Shown piece after piece: positions 17,385 to 26,694 of a DNA stretch of 64,000 nt. The DNA comes from an uncultured Lachnospiraceae bacterium (lineage in GTDB: Bacteria > Bacillota > Clostridia > Lachnospirales > Lachnospiraceae): contig CAJTTO010000012.1 in the NCBI GenBank assembly GCA_910579275.1, positions 18,817-82,816 of the forward strand, given 5' to 3'. Numbering within the stretch: position 1 is the first letter of the stretch; each line of letters begins with the position of its first letter. Made by a program: the position numbers and the translations under genes. Below the pieces are notes generated by a model that worked only from the letters and a program-made list of their open reading frames with translations, was not told the origin of the DNA and ran no database searches.

Positions 17385-19358
17385 TTATTGTCCCAACATA
17401 CTTGCAAGCGAATTCTGATTTGACTGCAGCTTGGAAAGTGCAACTTCCATTGCGGAGAATTTCTTGTACCATTTGTCCTCATAGGCGTCAAGTTTCTTCT
17501 GCGCTTCCTTAATCCTCTTGCTGTAATCGTCGTATTCGATCTTCATACGCTTGTCATCATACACTTTGTAGATACTTCTGTACTCTGTACTATCCATCGT
17601 TTTTCTGAGGGAGTTGTACATATCCGTACTCATCGCAGTAAACAGTCCGATTAACTCTTCGGGATTTTCTGCAATCGCTGCCTTGAGTTCGTTTTCCTTG
17701 TCAGAATACTTGTCGTCATCACTGTCGCCAAAGATGTGAAGCGCATTTCTCTCCGCCTTCTCGGTATCGAAATAGCTTCCTGTACCAATGCCGAAGTTTA
17801 CCAGATAAAGTGTCTTTCCGTTCACTTCGTAGCCCTTATTCACAGCGCCTCTCATACACTCCATAACACTGTAGAGGTCTTTGTCTTTCCTGAGAAGGGA
17901 ATCCTTGATTGTACCTTCCCACTTCTCCACCTCTTCATCCGACATGGCTTCCTTCTCCTCGTCGGAGAGCATCGGGAATTTCCTCGCCGAATCGGCGCCG
18001 TACAGCTTTGTCACCTCGTTCATGATATCATTGTACTCTGTAATAAAGTCCTTGATCATGTCGTAGATGCCGTCATAGTCCGTATCGGTCGTAATGGTTA
18101 TCGGCTCTTCCGTCTTATCCTTCGCCGTGATGCTGAGGCCATTGACCGTAAATGTATTTGTATCTGATTTGAATGTTGCGCCGTTTAACTTTATCTCTGC
18201 GTCAGAACCATCAATACGCGTGCATGACGATCCATTGCCATACTCACCGACAGCCAGACCGAGATTCTTTAACACGGATTCATCGCTGTTGCCTGACGCG
18301 TCCTCGCCCTCAAGCGTAAAGTCATTGGCTTCGCCGGTCTTTGCAGCACTGATGAAAAACCGCTGGTTCGCCTCGTCAAACGAAGCATTCACACCGCCCT
18401 GTGTCAGTTTGTCAGTAAGGTCGCCAATCTCCATGTCTGCCGTAATCTCGACATACGTAACCTTGGCGTTTTCTCCCTTGCCGACTGTAAGTTTCAGCTT
18501 TTTCCCTACCAGATCGGAAGCGATATCGCCCACCAAAAAACTGAATCCCTTGTCTTTCTCAGGATCTTTCGTTGCGTGGTTCTTAAACTTGCCTTCCTCA
18601 TAAACGGTTCCAAATTTCTCAATTGCTACGCCTTCGACTTTGCCTGCCGCACCGTCTCCAACCGCACATGTATTGTTCAGACCAAGACCCTGAAGAATCG
18701 TCTTCTTCGCACCTGATGCAATGCCGCTGCTGGACATCTCATATCCGCCGGCAGGACCGTCCACGGTAATCTTACCTTCATTGTAAGACATGGAAATATT
18801 AGCTCCGGCTCCTGCTGCCGCAGTATTAAATTCATTGATAAAATCATCCACGGATTTTGTGCTGTCAGCATTTACTGTAAAGCTGCCGCCGCCAGTGATA
18901 TTGACGGTCAGCGTACCGTCACCTACTCCGAGATCTGCAAGCGTGGTCTCCGAACCGTCCGTTGCCGCATCTTTATCATAGATAGGCACATAACCCGAGC
19001 TCTTTTTGGAAACCGTCGCACCTGTCAGGTAGCCTCCCTTTGCAGTCTTGAGAACCTCAAGTGACTGTGAACCGTTTACCGCACTGTCGCCTGCCGTAAT
19101 GACAGCTTTTGTCGGATCGGAAACCGTCGTCTTTTTCTTGGCATAGGTTCCTGCAAGTCTCATATTGGACAGTGTATTGCTGTAAAGCTTGTAAATACGC
19201 TTGTTGAGATCCTGCCATATGCTCTGTTTCCACTCAAGCTTCTTCTGGTCATGCTTCAGGTTCGTCACCTTCTGGGCTTTCGCCTTAACCAACTGCTGTA
19301 TTACCGAATCCGTATCCATACCTGAATACATACCTGTCATTCTCAATAAATCTGACAT
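17385..19358 (-). CDS. fliD: Flagellar cap protein FliD (HAP2)
   Basis: 657 residues. N-terminal MSDLLRMTGMYSGMDTDSVI and VQQLVKA-like repeats are the FliD_N signature; DFINEFNTAAAG and similar flagellin-hook segments occur in the middle; the C-terminal domain shows DMIKDFITEYNDIMNEV, MSDEEVEKWEG, and the final coiled coil KLDAYEDKWYKKFSAMEVALSKLQSNQN. FliD pentamer caps the filament and assists flagellin insertion. 27 bp downstream of flaG and upstream of fliS. Longer than the 450-500 usual because of an inserted variable region. Confidence 0.97.
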   Translation of the reverse strand: MSDLLRMTGMYSGMDTDSVIQQLVKAKAQKVTNLKHDQKKLEWKQSIWQDLNKRIYKLYSNTLSNMRLAGTYAKKKTTVSDPTKAVITAGDSAVNGSQSLEVLKTAKGGYLTGATVSKKSSGYVPIYDKDAATDGSETTLADLGVGDGTLTVNITGGGSFTVNADSTKSVDDFINEFNTAAAGAGANISMSYNEGKITVDGPAGGYEMSSSGIASGAKKTILQGLGLNNTCAVGDGAAGKVEGVAIEKFGTVYEEGKFKNHATKDPEKDKGFSFLVGDIASDLVGKKLKLTVGKGENAKVTYVEITADMEIGDLTDKLTQGGVNASFDEANQRFFISAAKTGEANDFTLEGEDASGNSDESVLKNLGLAVGEYGNGSSCTRIDGSDAEIKLNGATFKSDTNTFTVNGLSITAKDKTEEPITITTDTDYDGIYDMIKDFITEYNDIMNEVTKLYGADSARKFPMLSDEEKEAMSDEEVEKWEGTIKDSLLRKDKDLYSVMECMRGAVNKGYEVNGKTLYLVNFGIGTGSYFDTEKAERNALHIFGDSDDDKYSDKENELKAAIAENPEELIGLFTAMSTDMYNSLRKTMDSTEYRSIYKVYDDKRMKIEYDDYSKRIKEAQKKLDAYEDKWYKKFSAMEVALSKLQSNQNSLASMLGQ

Positions 19359-19401
19359 TGTAATCCCTCCTACTTACCATCTACTATTACTTATTATTTT
19401 C

Positions 19402-19857
19402 TCATAGCCTCTGATCAACCATAACACCGGCAAGCTCCATCCGCTTTGCCAGTAAATCCAGGGTCTTTTCAGGCGGTATTTCCTTAATTACTTCCTGTGT
19501 TTCCCGGTCTACCAGCTTAATCGTTATGCGGTTGGTCTTCTCATGAATCCCAAACTTCGCATCCGAATGAGGCAGTGCCGCAGTAACCTGCTCCATGACT
19601 TTTTTCAATCTATCGAGGTCGACGTTCTTCTGCTCGTCAACGAGCTGCTTGTCAGCCTGTATGGACAATGTTACTGATTCGTCTGATTCTTTCGCTATCT
19701 GTACATCCGTTACTCCATCCGTGGATTCCGCCTTTTTCACCTCGGATGCCCTAGGTGCCGGCGTCGACTCTGCTGACTGCTTTGAAACTTTTTTTGTCTG
19801 TTTCTGGGCTGCTGCCGCCATCTGGGTAGCCATCCCTATTGTAGGCTCCATATACAT
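19402..19857 (-). CDS. flaG: FlaG-family flagellar protein
   Basis: 151 residues from the ATG at 19857, chosen for GGAGG 8 nt upstream; the two ATGs farther out are too near or before it. The C-terminal half is FlaG: DLDRLKKVMEQVTAALPHSDAKFGIHEKTNRITIKLVDRETQEVI with KEIPPEKTLDLLAKRMELAGVMVD. FlaG affects filament length in several bacteria. The N-terminal half is low-complexity Ala/Lys/Ser. First gene of the flaG-fliD-fliS unit. Confidence 0.93.
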   Translation of the reverse strand: MYMEPTIGMATQMAAAAQKQTKKVSKQSAESTPAPRASEVKKAESTDGVTDVQIAKESDESVTLSIQADKQLVDEQKNVDLDRLKKVMEQVTAALPHSDAKFGIHEKTNRITIKLVDRETQEVIKEIPPEKTLDLLAKRMELAGVMVDQRL

Positions 19858-19905
19858 GCTCATCACCTCCATGTTTTATGCATGCGTGGCTACTATCTGT
19901 AAAAC

Positions 19906-20025
19906 GTAACAGTTCAGCCTTCGGCTTCCTGTTACGGGCATCAAGCCATACAAAAACATGCCGAGTTGGCCTGATACTTATCAACCACTATGTCTTACTC
20001 AAATTTTGCAGTAGGGTGCAAATAA
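19906..20025. mobile_element. MITE copy B, degenerate
   Basis: Begins GTAACAGTTCAGCC (19906-19919) and follows the family through TTCGGCTTCCTGTTAC and GGCATCAAGCC to about 20025, but the right terminal repeat is gone. It lies between the flaG promoter and flaG. Confidence 0.75.
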
Positions 20026-20039
20026 TAATTTCAATTATT

Positions 20040-20067
20040 ATATCGTCAAATGTTATTGAAAAATTAA
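20040..20067 (-). promoter_or_regulatory. Sigma-28-like promoter of flaG-fliD-fliS
   Basis: Minus-strand TTAA (plus 20064-20067), 17 nt, ACGATATA (plus 20039-20046). Located just upstream of the MITE remnant. Confidence 0.6.
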
Positions 20068-20137
20068 TGTATATCTTTATATTATATGAAAATAATGCAA
20101 AAAACAACTGTCAATTACATATTTTCCGCGAAAAAAT

Positions 20138-20185
20138 GAAAACAGAAAAAGTTCCCCGTTTTCCGGGAAACTTTTTTCTGTTTTC
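20138..20185 (-). terminator. Terminator after flagellin 2
   Basis: Long hairpin pairing GAAAACAGAAAAAGTT with AACTTTTTTCTGTTTTC around a CCGTTTTCCGG apex, with T-rich flanks on both strands. Confidence 0.8.
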
Positions 20186-20203
20186 ATTTTCCAATATTCA
20201 GTT

Positions 20204-22066
20204 TTATGCTGCAAGCAATGAAAGAATCCCCTGCTTTAGCTGGTTTGCCTGCGACAGCATGGACTGTCCTGCCTGAAACATGATATTCCTGTTGGAATAC
20301 TGTACCATCTCTTTTGCCATGTCGGTGTCACGTATCTGGCTTTCCGCAGCCGTTGTGTTCTCGACAATGTTATTCTCATTCGCAATCGTGTGCTCAAGGC
20401 GGTTCTGGTAGGCGCCTATCAGGCCTCTCTGTTTAGATATCTTTGCTATCGCGTCGGAAACGCGGTTAATCGCATCTTCCGCCGTCCGTCTCATAAGCAC
20501 TGAGATATCATCAATGTCCAGTACGCCTGTATTCATGGCATCTACATGGAGCGCCATTCCGTCAAGCGCATCATTGCCTGACTGCACCCAGAGCTGCTGA
20601 TTCCCGCCAATGTAGTTCTTCTTCACCTTGATTGTTTTCTCTGTCGGCGCCCCGTTTGTCGTCGGCAGCTTCTCTGTATCAGCAGGAATGTTTGTGTCGC
20701 TCTCCGTCCTTACGATTCCCTGATTGAACGAATAGACACCGGATGCTCCGGCCGCAAGTGTCTTGTTGCTCCACACAAGGCTGAATCCCAAGTCCATCCC
20801 ATGTGTGTTCTGTCCGAGCACCCCTGACATCGTGTCAGTCGTGTAATTTTCAAGCGTTCCGACTGAAGAAAAATTACCCACAATCAATGTGTCCGCCACC
20901 GCTCCATTATCGCCTGCATTCAGAACGATGTTTTCGGTAAATGAAAGTGCTTTCGGACGCCCGTTCTCATTCAATATAATCGAGAAATCACTCGGCACTG
21001 ATGTAGATACATTCGGGTTGTTAATGCCATTTGCAAGACCTGTGTTTGTTGTATAAATCGTGCTGGTGTCTATTCTGTTTCCGCCTGTGTGATAGCTTTC
21101 ATCCACATCATTATTGTTGTAGGCCGTATCCTCATGGTGCACAAGATTGTATGTGACAGAGACGCCGCTGTTATTCCGAACTTCGTAATTGATTGTATAA
21201 TACTGGCTGTCCGCATCTTTCTCATGCATTGTCACGGACTGTACAATCTCCATATCCACGTCATTCATCTGATAGGAGAATGTCCTTGACCAGACATTTT
21301 CATTATTCACCACGCTTGCGGAATAACTTGTCGGTGTCATGTTGGAGAAATTAACAGTAAAACTGCATATCGACGTTGTTCCTGCCGGTGTATATGAGCC
21401 CACCAGCTTCGGTGATGACGTGCTTCCTGAACCAAATATAAGATTCCATCTGTTTGTGGAGCCCTGCTGTGTCGATTTCGCCGCAAGATCCAAGTGGTTT
21501 CCTGTATTCCCGGGGCCAAACGGACCTGCTGTAAGTTCACAGTCCATATTGATCTGGTCAAACGGAGGTGTCGGAACCGTGTTTGGTTTTGACACCGTAA
21601 TGTTATCATCCAGTCCAACAGTCAAAAACTTTGTCATTGTTTTTTTCTCCATCCCACGGAAGATAAATATTTCATTGAATTTCGTCGTATCGCCAATTCT
21701 GTCAATCTCCGCAAGAATCTGTGTCACTTCATCATTGATACAGCGGCGGTCACTTTCGCTGTTGGTGTCGTTGGCTGCCTTGATTGCAAGCTCGTTAATG
21801 CGCTGAAGCATATCGTGCACCTCCGACAATGCACCGTCCGCCACCTGACAGAGTGACACACTGTCCTCTGTATTCTGTACGCCCTGTGACAGACCGCGTA
21901 TCTGTCTGCGCATCTTCTCCGATATACTTAATCCGGCTGCATCATCTGCTGCCGCATTTATTTTATAACCGCTTGAAAGGTTTCTGGCTGACTTCGCAAG
22001 GGTTCCTCCTGTAATGTTCATCTGACGGTTTGCATTCATTGCTTCTATATTATGTCGTATTGTCAT
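20204..22066 (-). CDS. fliC: Flagellin 2, with large beta-rich insertion
   Basis: 620 residues from ATG 22066 (MTIRHNIEAMNANRQM), 9 nt from GGAGG; the ATG at 22072 is only 3 nt from it. Conserved N-terminal (to about 145) and C-terminal (last 110) regions are normal, ending QSMLSQANQLKQGILSLLAA. The central 360 residues differ from all other flagellins here: rich in Ser/Thr/Asn/Tyr, no Lys-rich modules, with strands such as YYTINYEVRNNSGVSVTYNLVHHEDTA-type pattern and LGFSLVWSNKTLAAGASGVYSF, as in beta-sandwich surface domains. It contains unusual cysteines (SLCQVADG, RRCINDEV, INMDCEL). No clear sigma-28 box in the 190 bp upstream. Confidence 0.95.
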   Translation of the reverse strand: MTIRHNIEAMNANRQMNITGGTLAKSARNLSSGYKINAAADDAAGLSISEKMRRQIRGLSQGVQNTEDSVSLCQVADGALSEVHDMLQRINELAIKAANDTNSESDRRCINDEVTQILAEIDRIGDTTKFNEIFIFRGMEKKTMTKFLTVGLDDNITVSKPNTVPTPPFDQINMDCELTAGPFGPGNTGNHLDLAAKSTQQGSTNRWNLIFGSGSTSSPKLVGSYTPAGTTSICSFTVNFSNMTPTSYSASVVNNENVWSRTFSYQMNDVDMEIVQSVTMHEKDADSQYYTINYEVRNNSGVSVTYNLVHHEDTAYNNNDVDESYHTGGNRIDTSTIYTTNTGLANGINNPNVSTSVPSDFSIILNENGRPKALSFTENIVLNAGDNGAVADTLIVGNFSSVGTLENYTTDTMSGVLGQNTHGMDLGFSLVWSNKTLAAGASGVYSFNQGIVRTESDTNIPADTEKLPTTNGAPTEKTIKVKKNYIGGNQQLWVQSGNDALDGMALHVDAMNTGVLDIDDISVLMRRTAEDAINRVSDAIAKISKQRGLIGAYQNRLEHTIANENNIVENTTAAESQIRDTDMAKEMVQYSNRNIMFQAGQSMLSQANQLKQGILSLLAA

Positions 22067-22187
22067 GACCATTATCCTCCTTGACTGTCGGCCAGAACCT
22101 GTTTTCCAAGCTCCTTTTCCATTCCACATATTTTGCCAAAAGGACAATTCCGTTTTGTCTCCCCCGGCAATTACCATTTCATATTTT

Positions 22188-22221
22188 TAAAAAGGACTGC
22201 CATTTTGCTGGCAGTCCTTTT
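22188..22221 (-). terminator. Terminator after flagellin 3
   Basis: AAAAGGACTGCCA (22190-22202) / TGGCAGTCCTTTT (22209-22221), 13-bp perfect stem with A/T flanks. Confidence 0.88.
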
Positions 22222-22261
22222 CATGGTAGGTATGAACTTTTTCTTCCTGCGGAACTGATGA

Positions 22262-23836
22262 TTACTGTAACAGACTCAATACACCCTGGTTCGCCTGGTT
22301 AGACTGTGCAAGCATTGACTGTCCTGCCTGCTGAAGGATGTTTGCGTTTGAGTATTTCACCATCTCAGTCGCCATATCTGTATCACGGATTGTAGATTCA
22401 GCTGCTGTCGTGTTCTCAACGATATTATCCAAGTTATTTATGGTATGCTCTAATCTGTTCTGGATTGCACCGATCATTGACCGCTGCTTTGAAACATGCG
22501 CAATTGCCTCTGCAATAGAATCTATCGCATATGTAGCTGCCGCAGATGTCGTATCCTTTACATTTAGACCATCGATGCCTAATCCCTTGGTGTCAAGTGC
22601 ATCTATCTGAATTCCAATCTTGTTGTTCATGTCAGCGTCTGCGCCTGCATGAATGCTGAAGTAGAGAGACTCCTGTGCTGTGTATACGCCCTTGTCGAAT
22701 GCGAAGACAACTTTCTTTGCAGCCGCATCCACTGTAATTCCAGCATCGAAAGTTGCAGCATCTAAGTCGACTGCGGCACCAGCATCAGCACCTTTTGCAT
22801 CCTTAAATGTTATCTCAGCATCAACATCTGAGTTTTGCTTGTTGGCACCAACATTATTTGCCAGCCCCAGCTCCTGACGAATCATTTTGTATGCTTGCAA
22901 ATCTGTAATAAATGATGCATCCTCATCATCTATTCCATCCATGCCCGCATCCTTATTCGTCTTCACCTTATCGACCATTGCACGGTATATGTTTCCGTTA
23001 TACTTCACAGTGCTTCCCACGCCTACTTTCTCCAGAATTTTTGAAAGTGTCAGCATATTTTTATCGGTATTTATCTGGGATGCATCCGTAACCACTGTAT
23101 ACTGTGTACCATCCAAGTCAATATAAGCGCCTGCCATTGCTGCTGCATTTCCCGTATCTGCATCACCTGCCAACGTAGCATAATCTGGTATACCGCCATT
23201 TGTAATAGACGCTGTAATTGCATCACGGATAGCCGTAACGCCAGCTTCTGGATCCGCAGCTGTGCCAGCTGCTCCAATACGATACTCTTTTCCGGCAATT
23301 GTAATGCTGTCACCAAGCTTTAAAACATCCATTGTGAAAGATGCCTTTGTGGCGCTCTCTGCCAGTGACCCCTTGAGTCCTGCATCCTTTGCTTCCAGAT
23401 ACTTCGTAACTCTGTCTGCGTCACCTTTTAAAAGATATATCTCATTGAACTTGGTTGTCTCTGCCACTCTGTCAATTTCTGTCAGGAGCTGGTCAACCTC
23501 GTCCTGAATTGTCTGGCGGTCTGATAATGCGTTTGTGCCGTTTGCTGCCTTCACTGCAAGTTCATTCATTCTCTGTAACATATCATGCACTTCTGTCAAT
23601 GCGCCTTCTGCTGTCTGCACTGCACTGATACCATCTTCAGCGTTTGCGGAAGCCTGTGTCAGACCTCTCATCTGCTTTCTCATCTTTTCTGAAATCGCAA
23701 GTCCTGCCGCATCATCTGCCGCACGGTTAATCTTGTATCCTGAAGAAAGCTTCTCTGAAGACTTTGATAAAGTTCCTGTTGTGATTCCTAACATTCTGTT
23801 TGCGTTCATTGCTCTAAGATTGTGCTGTACTACCAT
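22262..23836 (-). CDS. fliC: Flagellin 3
   Basis: 524 residues from ATG 23836 (MVVQHNLRAMN), AAGGAGG 7 nt upstream. Terminal regions are standard. The variable region carries the module series seen in flagellins 4-8: LKLGDSITIAGKEYRIG, YIDLDGTQYTVV and VGSTVKYNGNIYRAMV, then a D1-proximal LYFSIHAGADADMNNKIG block. Its leader has two hairpins with GGA in the loop (plus 23859-23880 and 23887-23902) and a sigma-28-like promoter at 24139. Filament subunit. Confidence 0.97.
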   Translation of the reverse strand: MVVQHNLRAMNANRMLGITTGTLSKSSEKLSSGYKINRAADDAAGLAISEKMRKQMRGLTQASANAEDGISAVQTAEGALTEVHDMLQRMNELAVKAANGTNALSDRQTIQDEVDQLLTEIDRVAETTKFNEIYLLKGDADRVTKYLEAKDAGLKGSLAESATKASFTMDVLKLGDSITIAGKEYRIGAAGTAADPEAGVTAIRDAITASITNGGIPDYATLAGDADTGNAAAMAGAYIDLDGTQYTVVTDASQINTDKNMLTLSKILEKVGVGSTVKYNGNIYRAMVDKVKTNKDAGMDGIDDEDASFITDLQAYKMIRQELGLANNVGANKQNSDVDAEITFKDAKGADAGAAVDLDAATFDAGITVDAAAKKVVFAFDKGVYTAQESLYFSIHAGADADMNNKIGIQIDALDTKGLGIDGLNVKDTTSAAATYAIDSIAEAIAHVSKQRSMIGAIQNRLEHTINNLDNIVENTTAAESTIRDTDMATEMVKYSNANILQQAGQSMLAQSNQANQGVLSLLQ

Positions 23837-23858
23837 AAAATTACCTCCTTGTAATTGC

Positions 23859-23902
23859 CATGTGCGACTCCTCACACATGTCCGACGGCGATTCCCTTCG
23901 CC
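23859..23902 (-). promoter_or_regulatory. Leader hairpins of flagellin 3, candidate CsrA sites
   Basis: Minus strand: GGCGA-AGGGAA-TCGCC and CATGTG-(10 nt with AGGAG)-CACATG. Both stems are perfect and each loop contains GGA. The ribosome site AAGGAGG follows 20 nt later. Confidence 0.55.
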
Positions 23903-24138
23903 CTTTTTTGTTTCTTTTTTGCCTTATTCAATTTTTATATTCCCCGGAAATTGCTCTCGATTCCATACTGGCATCAACCTCAAGTTTTTACCGGTTTAAT
24001 AATCTGTATAAGACTCTTCATCAGCCTTGTACAGTTATTAACAATTTTGCATCACTCTCCTGTTTTAATAAGAAAGTTTCCTTGATTAAAAAAATTATAA
24101 AATGAAAAACATTCCATTTATTTTTCATTTACATAGTA

Positions 24139-24166
24139 TATATCGGTCAATTGCAAGTATACTTTA
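24139..24166 (-). promoter_or_regulatory. Sigma-28-like promoter of flagellin 3
   Basis: Minus-strand TAAA (plus 24163-24166), 16 nt, CCGATATA (plus 24139-24146). Confidence 0.75.
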
Positions 24167-24251
24167 TAGTTTTCTGACAATTTTTCATATTTTTTCTTTT
24201 GCACATACGATTCGGGCAATTTGGCAGATTCCTTCAAGGGCGTAAGGCATT

Positions 24252-24287
24252 AAAAAAACCGCCGTGCAGCACACGCGGCAGTTTTTT
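24252..24287 (-). terminator. Terminator after small gene P1
   Basis: Minus strand CCGCGTG...CACGGCGG stem followed by T7, 6 bp after the stop at 24293. Confidence 0.75.
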
Positions 24288-24292
24288 CATTT

Positions 24293-24481
24293 TCATTCTT
24301 TAATTCTGTCAATTTCCGTGAGGTTTACACCCAGACTTGACAATGTAACTTTCAATTCCATATATCTTTTATGCATCGAATCATATACATCCGGATTGGT
24401 TTCCCTGACCGGAATCATCCAGTCCTGCAGTCTTGAAAATTCAATAACGGAATCCCTTATGATATCAGCCGCACTTGGCAT
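24293..24481 (-). CDS. Small protein of a four-member family (P1)
   Basis: 62 residues from ATG 24481 with CAGGTG 6 nt upstream; the longer open frame upstream is chance. It shares the layout MPxxxxI-xx-F-xxxQ, a central ENxxxxYxxLKxxYxxLK-like helix pair and the C-terminal GVNLTEIDRIKE with genes at 35977, 36197 and 60438. This member is the most divergent (W and DSM in place of AEL). No known family recognised; predicted two helices, soluble. It lies between flagellins 3 and 4 with its own terminator. Confidence 0.75.
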   Translation of the reverse strand: MPSAADIIRDSVIEFSRLQDWMIPVRETNPDVYDSMHKRYMELKVTLSSLGVNLTEIDRIKE

Positions 24482-24568
24482 ATAATCACCTGCCTTTCCT
24501 GTAAGATAGCACGTACCTTCATCGCTTTCGTTTTCATCATAGCAGATTCTTTCAAGGGTGTAAAGCAT

Positions 24569-24601
24569 CAAAAAAAGAACCACCGCGCAGCACACGCGGC
24601 A
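24569..24601 (-). terminator. Terminator after flagellin 4
   Basis: Minus strand CCGCG-TGTGCTG-CGCGG stem followed by TTCTTTTTTT. It is 200 bp past the flagellin stop; the stretch 24605-24795 between has weak hairpins and no gene. Confidence 0.6.
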
Positions 24602-24797
24602 GTCCTTCCTATATGTGAAATGGTAAGTACCAATTTCAAGCATATGTAACGCAATTTGTAGTTGTTTGTGGGAACCGGCTGCCTCACACGAAAGGCTGTT
24701 GGGAATACCCACTCTGCGGGCACAGTCTTGTGCAGTTTTGTCTGCCAGTCCCAATCTTTCCTATATCCGTCCAGAAATCCTGTGCGGATTATTATGA

Positions 24798-26342
24798 TTA
24801 GCCTAACAGGCTCAGTACGCCCTGGTTCGACTGGTTGCCCTGTGCAAGCATTGACTGACCTGCCTGCTGAAGGATGTTTGCATTTGAGTATTTCACCATC
24901 TCTGTAGCCATGTCTGTATCACGAATTGTTGATTCAGCAGCTGTGGTGTTCTCAACTACGTTATCCAAGTTGTTGATTGTGTGCTCTAATCTGTTCTGAA
25001 CTGCACCGAGTAAAGAACGCTGTGCAGATACGGTTGCAATTGCGTCTGAGATAGAGTCGATTGCATAAGTAGCTGCTGCTCCTGATGTATCCTTTACATT
25101 CAGTCCCTTGATGCCAAGTCCTGCTGTGTCAAGCGCCTTGATGTTTACGCCAATCTTGTTGGTCATGTCTGCGTCTGCGCCTACATGGAGACTGAAGTTC
25201 AGGTCTTCCTTAACATTTACCTGACCCTTGTTGATTACAAAATGAATCTTCTCCTCACCCTGATTGTATGCAGCGCTGTTGAAATCATCAAAGTTTGCAA
25301 AACTATCAAAGTTAGCCTTTGTCTGATCGGTTGTACCAATCTTGATACCTGTATTGTCATCAATAGAAGCCTGTTTTGCGTCCGTTCCGATATTATTTGC
25401 AAGAATCAGTTCCTGATATACCATCTGGTATGCTTTCTGCGCCGTGATGACATTTGCGTTGTTGTCATCAATACCGTTGCTGTTCGCACCAGCTGCGCCA
25501 AGCGTTCCGTCAGCAGGATTTGTTCTGTCCTGCATTGCATAGTAATCTACACCCTTATAAATTGCATGGCTGCCTTCCTTAATCTTTGCTGTGATGTCAC
25601 CTATTACGAGCATGTTCTTGTCTTCATTCTTTTCTGCAGCAGTAGCAACCACTGTATACTGAACACCGTCCAGCGTAATCTGCTCGCCTGCTTTCGCAAC
25701 GTTAAGGGAAGCCGTAATTCTGTCAAATGTTCCGCCAACAGGAGGATTCGCACTCATTTCTGCGTCTTCTGCATACTCACCGATTGTATATGTCTTGCCT
25801 GCAATCTGGATCGTATCTCCAACTTTCAACGTATTCATTGTGAAAGTTGCCATTGTCGCACCTTCTGCCAATGTTCCTTTAAGACCTGCATCCTTACCAT
25901 TTACATATCTCTTAACAGTATCCTTGTCACCCTTTAAGAGGTATGTCTCATTGAACTTGGTTGTCTCTGCAACACGGTCGATTTCTGTGAGGAGCTGGTC
26001 AACCTCGTCCTGAATTGTCTGACGGTCTGAAAGTGCGTTTGTGCCGTTGGATGCCTTTGTTGCAAGCTCGTTCATACGCTGAAGCATGTCATGTACTTCT
26101 GTCAGCGCGCCTTCTGCTGTCTGCACTGCGCTGATACCGTCTTCTGCGTTCAAAGAAGCCTGTGACAGTCCTCTGATCTGCTTTCTCATTTTTTCGGAAA
26201 TTGAAAGACCTGCCGCATCATCTGCCGCTCTGTTTACCTTGTAGCCTGATGACAGCTTTTCTGCTGATTTGGACAATGTTCCGGATGTGATTCCTAACAT
26301 TCTGTTTGCATTCATTGCTCTAAGATTGTGCTGTACTACCAT
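24798..26342 (-). CDS. fliC: Flagellin 4
   Basis: 514 residues from ATG 26342 (MVVQHNLRAMN) with AAGGAGG 8 nt upstream. The N and C regions are almost the same as in flagellins 5-8. The variable region has the modules LKVGDTIQIAGKTYTIG, AGEQITLDGVQYTVV and EGSHAIYKGVDYYAM, closer to those of flagellins 6-8 than to 3 and 5. Its leader has the hairpin CGGGCGA-AAGGAG-TCGTCCG (plus 26406-26425). The nearest sigma-28-like box is far upstream at 26824. Confidence 0.97.
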   Translation of the reverse strand: MVVQHNLRAMNANRMLGITSGTLSKSAEKLSSGYKVNRAADDAAGLSISEKMRKQIRGLSQASLNAEDGISAVQTAEGALTEVHDMLQRMNELATKASNGTNALSDRQTIQDEVDQLLTEIDRVAETTKFNETYLLKGDKDTVKRYVNGKDAGLKGTLAEGATMATFTMNTLKVGDTIQIAGKTYTIGEYAEDAEMSANPPVGGTFDRITASLNVAKAGEQITLDGVQYTVVATAAEKNEDKNMLVIGDITAKIKEGSHAIYKGVDYYAMQDRTNPADGTLGAAGANSNGIDDNNANVITAQKAYQMVYQELILANNIGTDAKQASIDDNTGIKIGTTDQTKANFDSFANFDDFNSAAYNQGEEKIHFVINKGQVNVKEDLNFSLHVGADADMTNKIGVNIKALDTAGLGIKGLNVKDTSGAAATYAIDSISDAIATVSAQRSLLGAVQNRLEHTINNLDNVVENTTAAESTIRDTDMATEMVKYSNANILQQAGQSMLAQGNQSNQGVLSLLG

Positions 26343-26405
26343 AATAAATACCTCCTTGTGTTTACACGGTATGAGATCTGCCAAAGTAATCGGCAAATCC
26401 CTCCT

Positions 26406-26425
26406 CGGACGACTCCTTTCGCCCG
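26406..26425 (-). promoter_or_regulatory. Leader hairpin of flagellin 4, candidate CsrA site
   Basis: 7-bp stem (one G-T pair) with loop AAGGAG on the transcribed strand, about 60 nt before the start codon. Confidence 0.5.
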
Positions 26426-26694
26426 GGCGATTCTTCACGCCACCTGTTACTTTGTTCCTGTTGTAACGATACGCCATTTCACCTTCGGACCGTTACGTCT
26501 TTTGCAATCATTCATCCATTATCTGATTTCATTCTGAACGACTGCGAAATTGTACTTTACCATATTTAATTGTAATTTATATTTGTGAGAATATGAAATC
26601 AAACTTTCTGTCTATTCATATTTTCAAAAATATCATTTTTCTGTTCTCGTTTTCTTGGGATTCAAAGATTCGCCATTTACTGGCTGTCGTGTCT

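Larger units (their letters stand above)
24224..24602. repeat. Direct repeat pair flanking the small gene at 24293
   Basis: About 60 bp at 24224-24281 recurs at 24542-24602 with roughly 85% identity (both start GCAGATTC, both end CACACGCGGCAG). Each ends in the terminator stem of a gene reading leftward, so a terminator was duplicated around the small gene. Confidence 0.8.

Noticed and set aside
24482..24754. Long N-terminal extension of the small gene at 24293 (153-residue reading)
   Set aside because: Ribosome site and family alignment place the start at 24481; the extension crosses a terminator hairpin.
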